Shown here piece after piece: positions 17,101-27,300 of a stretch of DNA of 34,709 nt. The notes beneath the pieces are model-generated. The model saw only the letters and a list, made by a program, of their open reading frames with translations, was not told the DNA's origin and ran no database searches. Source of the DNA: a virus; the IMG/VR virus record IMGVR_UViG_3300028025_004839, positions 1 through 34,709 of that record; one strand, 5' to 3'. The translations under genes were made by a program, and so were the position numbers. Every line of letters starts with the position of its first letter. Within the stretch, counting starts at the first letter, position 1.

Positions 17101-17654
17101 AGGTTCCATTCTGTTGGAGTTGAGTGTGATGTTTCAAACTTAACAACTATTTTATTAGCCGCCGCTGTTTTTAAAATTGGGTACTCTACAGTTAATATGC
17201 AATTGGTTAGAGATGTATCTCCTGTTGGGCTAAGCACTACAGATGGGGATACCCAATATTTATATGGCAGCTGCATGCTTGAAAAGTATAATCTTTTATT
17301 AAAAGAACTTGACGATGCATATGACTGCTTTGACCCTATTCCACTTTCTAAGTTTGCCTTTACGCTTCTGTCTCCGTCAATGATATACTGAATGCCAGCC
17401 AGCTTTGGTCTTCTTGGATCTATTATGCTGGTTATTGGAAATAGCTTTTCAAATGGTCTATAAGTATTTCCATAAGCATCTGTTTTTGTTACCTGAAGAT
17501 CACCAGAAGGATTTGCGGCTGTTCCATTTGGGCCACGCATAGTAACGCCATCAATTAAATCATTCATGTTATATTCTACGAAGCACCCATTAGTCATTTT
17601 AAATGACTGTGACGTGTTTAAATATCCAAGTAAGCCTGGTGATCCTGTAATCAT
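14136..17654 (-). CDS. Tail hub / tip protein with concanavalin-like insert
   Basis: 1172 aa, beginning at a TAATG overlap with the distal-tail-like gene. The N-terminal third contains several beta-sandwich segments. A central part around residues 270-500 (DRVESFNISANS, then FTNYQFNLAD and WQHIQDLCKDTQMVAIFDHN) resembles the hub domains of Tal/gp27-type tail-tip proteins. Residues about 740-925 look like a concanavalin/laminin-G lectin domain (ISGIAFALSPDNKSGYMLTI, then ELYRIDIKA, LALKISINNAVIAVI and FDYVY). The C-terminus (LQTFINPLLQVGDVIEISYP) matches the usual end of hub proteins. The size and the lectin-like insert suggest it both caps the tail and touches cell-surface sugars. Family assignment is from pattern and gene order. 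Confidence 0.85.
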   Translation of the reverse strand: MITGSPGLLGYLNTSQSFKMTNGCFVEYNMNDLIDGVTMRGPNGTAANPSGDLQVTKTDAYGNTYRPFEKLFPITSIIDPRRPKLAGIQYIIDGDRSVKANLESGIGSKQSYASSSSFNKRLYFSSMQLPYKYWVSPSVVLSPTGDTSLTNCILTVEYPILKTAAANKIVVKFETSHSTPTEWNLKATTKDGVETTIYNGTSAGIVNGVINIYYNGLPTWTTVEADLDTQKSIDIHKLKLEVKKISVPISTKPDTSTAPKLGFLGMVELSARYVIDIGDRVESFNISANSSDKVDGIVPVGDVTANSMRISVNAYDKGYENYDKINSFNKNKINLYKNVILKPYVRVDMEIVKLGTFYIDSYSVDEFGLVDIMSLDGARELQYIKPPDIVTSDMSSVAIIRRLLDSIGFTNYQFNLADSDTSTITPFHWYTDKEKTVWQHIQDLCKDTQMVAIFDHNDILQFYPRDKIFSKDNPIRASFRYSPKYSGSVTNLANIASLSIDNVPSVKAIKILYSPQLSSSYLVNADNLYTSPVVTLGAAALMDELLPVAPKWNEDKPELYAKDGVIRLQPVVISGQEKQFYSFTGYLVVEKEIIEYDAILYEYIPIGGEASESKWITSETDIQKYQGLAQPNTFKPTGIYRIKARNVFEVVKPTDTASLTHNVDTDSLANEWEGRKWTSAEGTFSNVDQSIFKLTETEVKRDEKGNPIKNKDNLLNSIPRSMMTINAPLHTEKTNEDPSKPNIIVPNTVYSLVTTKEDAEFLGNVTPTSNNSFAIGTNMYFPLLVDEVSQKATGNQKTISGIAFALSPDNKSGYMLTIGTSQNATVDKNYRDVNFYKITAGKPIKMTTSQKETDGTIITNINGGELYRIDIKANWSIPANGTKKALALKISINNAVIAVIDTDPINITEKIGLLSLQGVSAFDYVYTTSISKEEFLSKDEYSLYKGFVGGTSSVIKTFGDFIFNKGETTSTVSWLKEFGPVARELRRIKARYTTPGFPRYTKLVNNEDVTIVGASLDPFTMDTFVLNNTGAFTSLANGEEKQFIVVGDFITPSDQFEYINPDLTDEDKKEQVAFDSTWIQREDEAKALAKWMTDQWSKQQKVLSLQTFINPLLQVGDVIEISYPENKIYSTEDVGIPTGYSASKFVILSLDNTYDSTSAPTTSIVCRSIYTG

Positions 17655-18340
17655 TAAACTTCTTCCAGTGCTATAGATACATCCCAGAATTCTTGCGCCT
17701 CTGGCAGAACCGTAACAGCAGATGCCGTTGATGAGGCAGGTGTTCCAGATATAGTTCCTGCAACAGTAAATGATGTTGGAGTTGCTGCGGTGATAGTAAA
17801 TACTCCGTTATATGCTGCAAATGTTGCTCCAGATACGCTAATCTTATTTCCAACTGCAAAACTATTTCTACCAGTATATGTTGTTACTCCAGCAGCATAC
17901 GATATAGCGGTTATGTTTGAATTTTTAAATACTCCACCCGTTTTTAAATTTCTTTTTGTAACAGTAAAACTACAAGATGTGAATGACATCATCATTGTTT
18001 TTTCTCTTGAGGCGGTTCCGTTTGGAGAAACTTTTACATTAAACGCACCCTGACCAGCAACTGACTCATAGAACTCTTTAATGTTCATAGCTCCCCAGGC
18101 TCCATCTACAGTCATAGAAGAATATGTTGGCAAGCCTACCCAACTAACTGAAAGCATGTCTTTATCAGCAATAAATATCTTTCTTAATGTTCCATTTGAC
18201 ATTCTCTGGGTTTTTTCAATTCTCTGTATATCCAATGTAGCACTTGCCCTATTGTGCTCGCTTAATGCCTGCCAGACTACAGGGGTAACCGATGTGTTTT
18301 CAAATGTTATAAGGGATCCAAGCGGAAGGGTTAGTGCCAT
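17654..18340 (-). CDS. Distal-tail-like / minor tail protein with a beta-domain insertion
   Basis: 228 aa, starting at a TAATG overlap with the tape measure stop, the position of distal tail proteins in siphoviruses. The first 140 residues and the last 15 (EFWDVSIALEEV) read as one tube-like beta domain. Between them sits a Gly/Ala/Thr-rich segment (about 145-212, with FAVGNKISVSGATFAAYNGV and FTITAATPTSFTVAG) typical of small Ig-like decorations in phage structural proteins. It probably forms the ring joining tail tube and hub. A second tail-tube-like protein is the alternative. Confidence 0.8.
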   Translation of the reverse strand: MALTLPLGSLITFENTSVTPVVWQALSEHNRASATLDIQRIEKTQRMSNGTLRKIFIADKDMLSVSWVGLPTYSSMTVDGAWGAMNIKEFYESVAGQGAFNVKVSPNGTASREKTMMMSFTSCSFTVTKRNLKTGGVFKNSNITAISYAAGVTTYTGRNSFAVGNKISVSGATFAAYNGVFTITAATPTSFTVAGTISGTPASSTASAVTVLPEAQEFWDVSIALEEV

Positions 18341-21300
18341 TATTTAACTCCTACTGTCATTGATGTGCCAGACATTTTAGAATTGCGGGAATCAAGAGTC
18401 TTGATTGCTGTGATAGTCTTCTGTGTTACTATATTTGACAATTGATTTATATCCCCATCGAATCCATTAATGTTATTTGTAATATTATATGTTGCTCCAC
18501 CCATTGTAGCATTATTAGCGTTTGGATTAAAGGGGTTCATGTTAGCAGGAACTACTGCTTCATTCTTATGAAGCATAGCAAGCATATCTACAGGAACACT
18601 ATTTATTCCAGTTTCAAATTTAGGAATAGAAATTTTTCCATTACTAACATATCCGCCTGTAGCAACGGCTGTTGAGTTATGTCTAGCTGGCCAGATTCCT
18701 TCTAGCAGTGGTTTAAAAGATTTTCCATATTTTGCATACTGCTCTATAAATCTTTCAAGAGTAGAAGGCAAAAATTCATCAAGAACTCCATGGCTTTTTA
18801 TAAGTTCTGTTTTTGGCAATATATTTTTTAATAATTTTATACGGTTTTCTGGGTCTAGAGTGGCAACAACGGCATGGAATGTGTCGGAATTTGTTAGTTT
18901 TCCACCAGTATGAACAATAGTGTCCATTAACCATTTTGGACCACCTTTTCCATTTACGGAAAATGCTTCGTTTAAATGTTCTCCCTGGAATAAAGATAGC
19001 CTGTCTATTAACGCTTTGCTAAGCCTTGCTACGCCTGGTACCCTTTCTCCAGCTAGCATCTCTCTTGCTTCTTCTCTTGACATTTTTAAAACATCAATAA
19101 AATATTTTTCTACAGCCGCATAACCTTTTTTGTTTTGTGACCATAGAGAAGGAGCTCCACCTCGCATATCCCATACCTTTGACATGTCTTCTGGGACTCT
19201 AAATAAAGTTTTCCATAACGATCCGCCACTTTCTGCATTTTTGCCTATTGCATACTCTCTTGCCATTATTTTTTCTACAGTAGCAAATAAATCAAAATTA
19301 AATATGTTTCCGTTTAAAGAAACATTTTTAGAAGATGGCGTTAATCTATTTAAAAGGTCTTCTGGTAAGCTTCCTCCATGATAAAAATCTTGTTTAAAAA
19401 GTTCTTCTAATGAAAGGTCTAGACCTAAGCCTGTGTCGGCTGTAGTTTTGCTCATATTCATCTTTTGTGTTGATCTTAGTGCCTGAATACTTCCTATGGG
19501 GGTGTATCTGTAAAGAAAATCAGATATCATTTTTGGTGAAAACTTTAAAAGTTTTTGTGAGATATTGTCTTTTGAGAACATTGAAGTTAATTTACCAACT
19601 CCATTTTTTAATGGAGTCATGACTGGGTTTATAAATTTATTTTTCATTGCCGCTGCGGCCTCTCCCAATGCTTGCATGGGATGTAGTGTAGATGGAGGCA
19701 AGTTTGCTAACCAATCATCAACCTCGCTTGTGGCGTCAGTTACAGGCCCTGGTGGGGCACCTGGTCCGCCGCGCCTTGGCGGTGGGGTTGGTTTATTAAT
19801 TATATCTTCAAAATAAGATTTTCCAGTTTTTGATGTATAGTCAAAAGCATTTTTAAACTTACGAATTAGACTATCTGGTTTAAAGCCTATTGCTTTATAT
19901 AAACTACTTTGAAGTGGCTTTACTTTACCTAAAGTGTTCCAGGTGCCTAACTTTAACAGATCCTTTCCAAGAGACGGTATTTTACTAAGCGCTCTAATTA
20001 AAGGTGCACCAACTGAAGATGCCTGTTTTGCTACATTTGCTGTCGGCTTTGCCAGTGCCGATTTGGCAGACCCCATTCCCATAAAGTTTAATGGGAAAAG
20101 TATTGAATTTAAAGTATCTCCTTTCTCGCCTTGTCCAGCTAAATTTCTTAATATGGACCCTGCACCTAAAGCATCTGCTTTACCATTCATTCTCATAAAA
20201 GACGGGAGCATCTTTCCTGCATCCTGTTGAGATTTTGTTAATTTAGAAACATAATTCTGAAACCAATTTTTCTTTTCTGGAACAGATCTTCCATGTCTGT
20301 GTCCTACTGCTCCACCCTTATGCAGTCTGCCAGGAATCTTTAAGTCTAATAATGACTTTATATTTCTTTCAAGTACAATACGAAGGACCTTTAGCTGACC
20401 CTCATCAGTTATTCCGCTCTTAGTTAAGATATCGTCTATAAATTTTTCTGGGCCCTGCTTTGCTATTGACTTTCTTACAGAAGCAAATCCTTTAGTAAAT
20501 TGAGAAGCTTGTTTTCCAACTAAAGTGCTGCCAGCCTTTAATGCTGTTTCAGCTGGGTTGGTTAAATTATCTATTATTCCCCAGTCAAATGCTCCAAGAG
20601 TTTTTTTGCCCTTAAGCAGTAGGTTTCCTGGATGCATGTCTCCGTGGCCTAGTATAGATGAAACTGCTCTCATCTTTCCAAAGCTCTTCATTGAAGCATT
20701 GGCTTTAAGCCAATCCATGTCAAGGAATCCATGTGGCAACATCGCACCAGCGTCTTCTAGTGTTTTCATTCCCTTTGATGCAAAATCTTTACTTAATATG
20801 ACAGATAAATTCTTCCACGTGCCCAAGATGTTGTCGGTACTTGGCATTTTAAATCTTTTAGCTATTGTAGAGCCAGTTACTTCAAATGCACCTTCCATTA
20901 CATCCTGCATAATCTTCATGTAATGTACAGATCCATCGGCTGCCTGCATTATAGACGGCCTTGACTTTCCTGCTGTGGACTTTCCTATATTTATTAGATC
21001 GTCAAAGTTTCCAGCCTTTAATTTTTGTCCAACTTTAATTGCTGTAGGTATTTGCTTAATTGTTTTTAGTGCTTTAGGAACTGCTTTTACTAATGATCCA
21101 AGTTTTCCAAATGGAATAAAGGTTAAGCCTGCATTTAACCAATCTCCCTTGGTTCCGCTTCCTGCAAATATTTCTTCAAATGGCTGCCCTAAAATTGAGT
21201 ACGCTGGATCTACCATAGAATTTGTTATATTTTTTGGCAAGAGATTAAGCAATGAAGATCCTGGCATTGCACTGGTAAGCATTAGTTTTATAAATGATTC

Positions 21301-24300
21301 GGTTAGATGTCTATTATTCCATTTATCCCCAGGTTGCATACCTGACGTGTTGCCATTTGGTGTCACAGCATTTGGAGAGCCAATGCCATTTTCTTCACGG
21401 TATTGATCTACTGTCTTATACTTACTCTTAGTCTTCGGCAGATTTCTTCCGTGACGATGACCCACTTCGCCGCCTGTGTGGAAACCAATAGCTTTTTTAA
21501 CTTTCTTAAATAGCTTGCCCCAGTCAATAACAGACTCCATAGATCCGCCAGAAACTAATGTACCATTTGGACCAATGCTTCCGCCGCTTGGACCAATGCT
21601 TCCGCCGCCTTCTATTTTGCCTTTACTTAAAAAGTTTTTATGCTTTTCTGGAATAAACTCTGGATAAATTGTTTTGTATTTATCAGGCAGGAATAATTCT
21701 GCTCTTCTGTTTCTGGCTCTGTTCTCGGCAGTTGTATTTGGAACAAGAGGTCTGTACTCCCCGTATCCCACTGGCGTAAATGCTGTACCAGGAACAAACT
21801 TTGACATATATTCTGCAATAGCATTTGCTCTATTTTGTGAAAGGATCTTGTTGTCTTTTCCTTTACCTACAGAGTCTGTGTGTCCTTGAACAACTATTGA
21901 TGCCAGCTTATGTTTAATAAGATCTTTAGCGATTGCCTGAAGTTCTAGTCTTTGCTCTTTATTTAATGTGTAAGAGTTTGTAGCAAAATTAGCTGTGATT
22001 GGTGGAACTTCAATTTTAATAACCTGCTTATTAGCATCTTGCCATGCCTCTATTGGGCCCATTAGCTTTCCGCCCTGCATGTTTACATTTATATTTGATG
22101 TGCCAGTTCCAAATGAGCTATTATGCTTAGATTGAGGGGTTGGATTTATAGGGCCACCTTGTGCATACTTGCCAGCATTTAATGCATCAAATGTGTCTAC
22201 TCCATACTTAGCTACGGAGTCTGCTTTAATTACATATTCACCATTTGATAAGTAGGCTGGGATAGAATCAGATGTTGCAGTTCCTGCTCCCCTAATATGT
22301 CCACCATCTGCTTTTTTGTAAGGATCAGTTACTTCAATTATCTGGCCCCTGTCGTCCATCTTGTATACAAATACTTTTTCATCTTTATCAGTTAATGAGA
22401 AAAATTGTCCAGGCAAAATTCCTCTTTCTTCTGCAATGTTCTTAACCTTTTGTCTAGTTCCTAACTTACCAAACCCGCCAAGACCTGACCAATCTGCCAA
22501 AGTTGTTTTACTGATCGTGTTTGTTCCGACACCAGCTTTTCCTAAATCATAAGGAGCATCTTTTGTTCCAGATCCTCTTCCACCAATTTCAAACTTTTTG
22601 CCATCGACATAGATGCTAACATTTCCTTTAACATCTATAGTGCTCATTGCGCCAAGCTTGCCTTCAAGGCTAGCAACCACTGCAGCGCCTAAGTCTAGAT
22701 CTTTTAATCCATTAAGTTTAACTCCAGCTTTTTCTGCTGCGTCAGCAACTGCTGCGAGCATCTTCTTTGATGCTTCGCTTGACTTCCAAGCGCCTCTTGT
22801 TGCTTCTGGCTGCTTTAGCAATTCAATTTGCCAATTAAGCATTGCAGTATTTATTGCTGAAATAGAACTTTCTGCATTAGTAATTTTGCCACTTAGATCC
22901 CCAAGCTTTTCTCCTGCTAATTGAGCATTGTCTGAGATTCCTTGCTGCTTGCTCTGTATGGCTTCAATTAGTTTTTGAAGTGGAACATTCTTTAGAATAT
23001 TTGAATCTTCAATTGATTTTTTCTGTGCGTTATATTGAAGCTCACTTTGGTATCCTTGTATATCAAGGCTTGCTTGTTGAGCACCAGCAATGTTTCCAGT
23101 TGCAAGTGCGGCATCATATTCTGCCTGCTTCTTTGCAATCTCTCTTCCTATATCGCCTTCTTGCTTTGCTGCATCTAGCGCCTTAAGTCTTGCATCTGCA
23201 AGCTTATTGTTTGCATCTATTTGTTTTTGAAGTGAAGCAATCTTATCTCTATCTGATATTTGATCTGCTACAGATTGTCCTCTTGCTGCCTTTTGATATT
23301 TTGCCTGAAGCTGTAACATTCTGTCTAGATCAGCATATTGCTTTTTCAATACGCCTTCTCTGTTGGCAGATTCAACTTTTTTACCTAAAGATATCTGAAG
23401 GTTATAAAGATCATTTGTCTGCTCTGCGTTAAGGGCTCTTAAGTCTCCCGTGTATCCCTTAACCTGAATTCTTGTTTTTTGCCATAAAGATAAAGCAGTT
23501 TCTTGCTCGTTAACTATTTGTCTAATTGATGGGTCAATTTTTGCCATCTCATCAACGACCTCTTTGGTTAAGTAAACTTGATCTTTAACTTGTCTATTAA
23601 TTTCGTCAATAGCAATTTTTTCTTGATCAAGCATTAATTGCTTTTCTTGACCACTTGAAAAGTATGTTCCATCCTTAGCTGCTTTTTTACGTGCTTCCTT
23701 TAAAGCTTTTGCTTGTCTAGACTCGACATCCGTAGACAAAGCCATCATTGCAGTATTTAGCTGATTTGCTTGTTCTGTGGCATTACGGTTAGTTGCCATT
23801 GCAGTAGTCAAACTATCAATTGCAGATGCTGCAGCAGACGCTGTATCCTTTATGTCATTAAATCCTTGTGATCGAACTGTGTAGGCAGCGGCATTTGCTG
23901 ACTGGTCTGATAATGCGTACATCGTATATATCTTTTTAGCCGCATCTTCTGCTGACATGCCCATAGCAATTAACTGTTCTTTAAGTCTTATGGCAAGCTC
24001 TCTTTGTTTTTGTGCTTGTTTTTCTGGATCTTTATCAACTGTTTGATTAATTAAATCTACTTGATCAGAATAATTAGTTTTAACTTCTTTTTTTAACTTT
24101 TTATACTCCTCAATAGTTACATCTATAGGTGTTCCAGACCCTTGCATGCTTTCGTATAAAAGAGTATTTCTTTCTTTCAATGCCTTTGCATTATTGATCG
24201 CTTCTTTGATTTTGTCATTAAAGTTTGTAAACTTAAGGCCTGCTTTTTCTGCAGCTTCTGCAGTCATGCCATATCCTAATGCATTTAGTCTAAGGGCTTC

Positions 24301-27300
24301 TTTGTGAGCCTGCCATCTATCCCACGCAATCTTTCCTACTGTAGCGACTGTGCCGAGTGCAAGATTAAATCGTGTAAATATACTTAATGATTTTCCGAGT
24401 GCTTTGCTGAAAAGGTTTGAGCTTCCAGTTAGCTTGCTTAACATTGTTCCGTATTTAGTTAACTGTGGTGTACCAAGAACTTTATTAGATCCAACTGCAA
24501 ACATTGGGGTTCTTGCTTTTATAAATTTATCGCCCATAACGCTTGCGCCTTTTCCTGCACCTGCATTCATCATATTTCCCATAGCCAAGTATGGAAGGAT
24601 GTTTCCAACTTGTTTAATTGCATCTCCGCTGGTTCCGCCAACTTTATCGCCAGCATAATTTGCACCTTGCTGTATTCCAAAAAATAATAATAGCTGCTTT
24701 AGCATTGGGATTATTCCACCAAACCTAAAGCCATTTGGAATAGATCCTCCAGCTTTATATCCATTTGGAATTATTCCACCAGCATTTCTTGGAACAAATA
24801 GTTCTGGCCCCTTCTCTCCAACAATGTATGGCTGGCCTGCATTAACTGGTCCGCCCATTTCTCTTTTTTCTATTCCGAAAACCAACTGTTTTAAAGTTTC
24901 TGTTAACGGTGTATCTTTTTTAGATTCCCAATTTGCAAACTTCTTTCTAAGTATTTCTCTATCTATAACAGAAAGAACCTTTCTTCCCTCTGGTGCAGAT
25001 AGAGTGGATGAGGCTGCGGATCTTATTACAGAGTCCATAATGTCTGGCTCTAATGCTTTTACTAAATGTCCTTGTGCATTCTTTGAGTATCCATACGGCA
25101 TTTCTTTAGCAAGCTCGGCTGCAAATTTATCGTATAGAATTTTTTGAGTTCTCTTAGTTAGTCCAGTAGACCCAAAAAGCTTTTCGGCCATTCCTATTTG
25201 CAAGGACGTTACTCCCCATCCGCCAGTAGAATCTTTTCCAAATCCTGCACCAATTTTATGCATTGCTTTGCCTTTTGTTAATGCTTCAAGCAATCCGCCA
25301 AATCTAAATCCGTTTGCATCAGTTTTAAATGCATTGTCTGAAAGACTTGCTGAATGACCAGTTTGTCTACGCTTTAGTTCATCTGCTGCTACCATCTTTG
25401 CTATAGCCGCTGGTGTCATTTGTTTTTCTGGTGACATCTGCAAACCAGAGTGTATTCCATGAAGCTCTTTCCAATTGACGCCTCTTGCATCAGACAGTCT
25501 TTTAATCATTGCCTCATAGACAACTTTTTCTTCTGGGTTTAAATCAAATCTTGAGACTGTCTGCTTAAGCTTTGGCAAAGCGCTTTCAATTTCTTTAAGC
25601 ATACGGCTATGATATTCATCTGCGGTCATACCTTTTGGTATTTGATGAGTTGACTCAGCAAAGAATTTCTTAGCTCCGCTGCCTTTTCTTCCTAATAGAT
25701 TTATATAAGCCTGATCTTTTACTGACGGCATGACAGCTGAATATCCTCTGAGGCCAGAAGCTGCTGAGAATACTCCAGCTGGCCCTACGTCTGAAAGTAT
25801 GTTTCCAGATAAATTACCTCTTGCTAAATCTTTATCTCCACGTAAAGCTGATGCAACTAGCTGTCTAAAGTATTCGTCTGTCGTAAACTTAGCATCTGTC
25901 GCTGCAATCTTTGGATCAAATTTAGATTCTAGTGCTAACAGCTTTCTTCTACCAGTTGGATCGGTAGGGTCTCTCATTACAACAACTTTTTGTGTTGGAG
26001 CATGTAATCCATGAACCTCACGAGCAATTTGTGTTGCTCTCATTTCTGCAACTGCCGCTCTTTCGTCTAACACTGGCTTTACAAATACTTTTTCATCGCC
26101 CTTCATATAGAGTCCGCCAACTCCTGGAACAGGGAAGCTGCGTCCTGAAGTAGGGGATAGCATCTCTCCGTATTGAGTTACTGGAGTCTTTGCAAATCTA
26201 GAATTGGTAACTGCCTCGTTTGCTTTTTCCATTGCAACTCTTTTTGCTCTTTGTTCTTCAACTTGTTTGATAGTTTTAGGCATACCAATAAAGAAAGGCT
26301 TACCGTATCCGTATCTTCCCTTTTCTACAGTTCCTCCAGGAATAGATCCTCCAGCATTTCTTTTAAGAAATGCTCTTGACATCATTATGGCAAGTCTTTG
26401 TCTGCTTGCATTAAATGAGCTTCCGCTGAATGTTCCAAGCATTCCTTTTGCAAGGCCAGCCAATTTTGAATTTTCAATTGTAGTTAAACCATTTCTGGAT
26501 TTAACAAGCGTTTCTAATGCCGCGATAGGCTTTCCATCTCTTGGCCCCATAGGCTGTAGCACTGAATTAAATATTGATCTAAAAGACCTGTCTCCAACTC
26601 TTATATCTTTAAATGATTTAGAACCAATTACTTCTTTTTCAAACCATTTTTCAAATGTCATTACTCCATTTTTACCGCCAAATACTCTTGTATCTTTTTC
26701 AAGATTTTTAAGCATTTCGTTAAATACTTTATTAAATTGAGCGTTATTTCTTGGATCTCCACCCAGCCCTTGGGCTGCAGTCATCCATGGCTCAAATGGG
26801 TGTCTTCCTGCTGCAATTGCTTTTCTAAATTCTTTTGCTAGCTGCGGTCCAGTCATTCCGCTGCCGACTGATCGAGTTTGTTGATTTGCATCTCTGCTCA
26901 TCCAAATCGGAATTCCTCTACCAACACTTACTGAATTAGCGTATCCTCTTGTTGCCCGTACTCTTTTTAGATCGGCAGCAGATGCTTCAGAAACGTGACT
27001 TCTTTCAAAAGCTGTTTCTCCACCAAATTCGTGCATACCGCTCCCAGATGTATTTCCTGGTCCGCCGTTTAGCTCGTACATTAAAGGCATATTTCTTTGT
27101 GCAATGTGCGCTGGTATTACTGCTTCTCCAGGTGTTAATACAACTGGGACCTGACCACCTTCTTGTGCATAATAAGATTTGCCTCCAAGAATATTTGTTA
27201 TTAATGGTAGATGCTTTTCAGTAGCAGCTTTATTGATTACAAATGATCCAGGCTCAGCTGTTGTATGGTATGTATCTGTGTCGCCAGTTCCTGGAACAAA

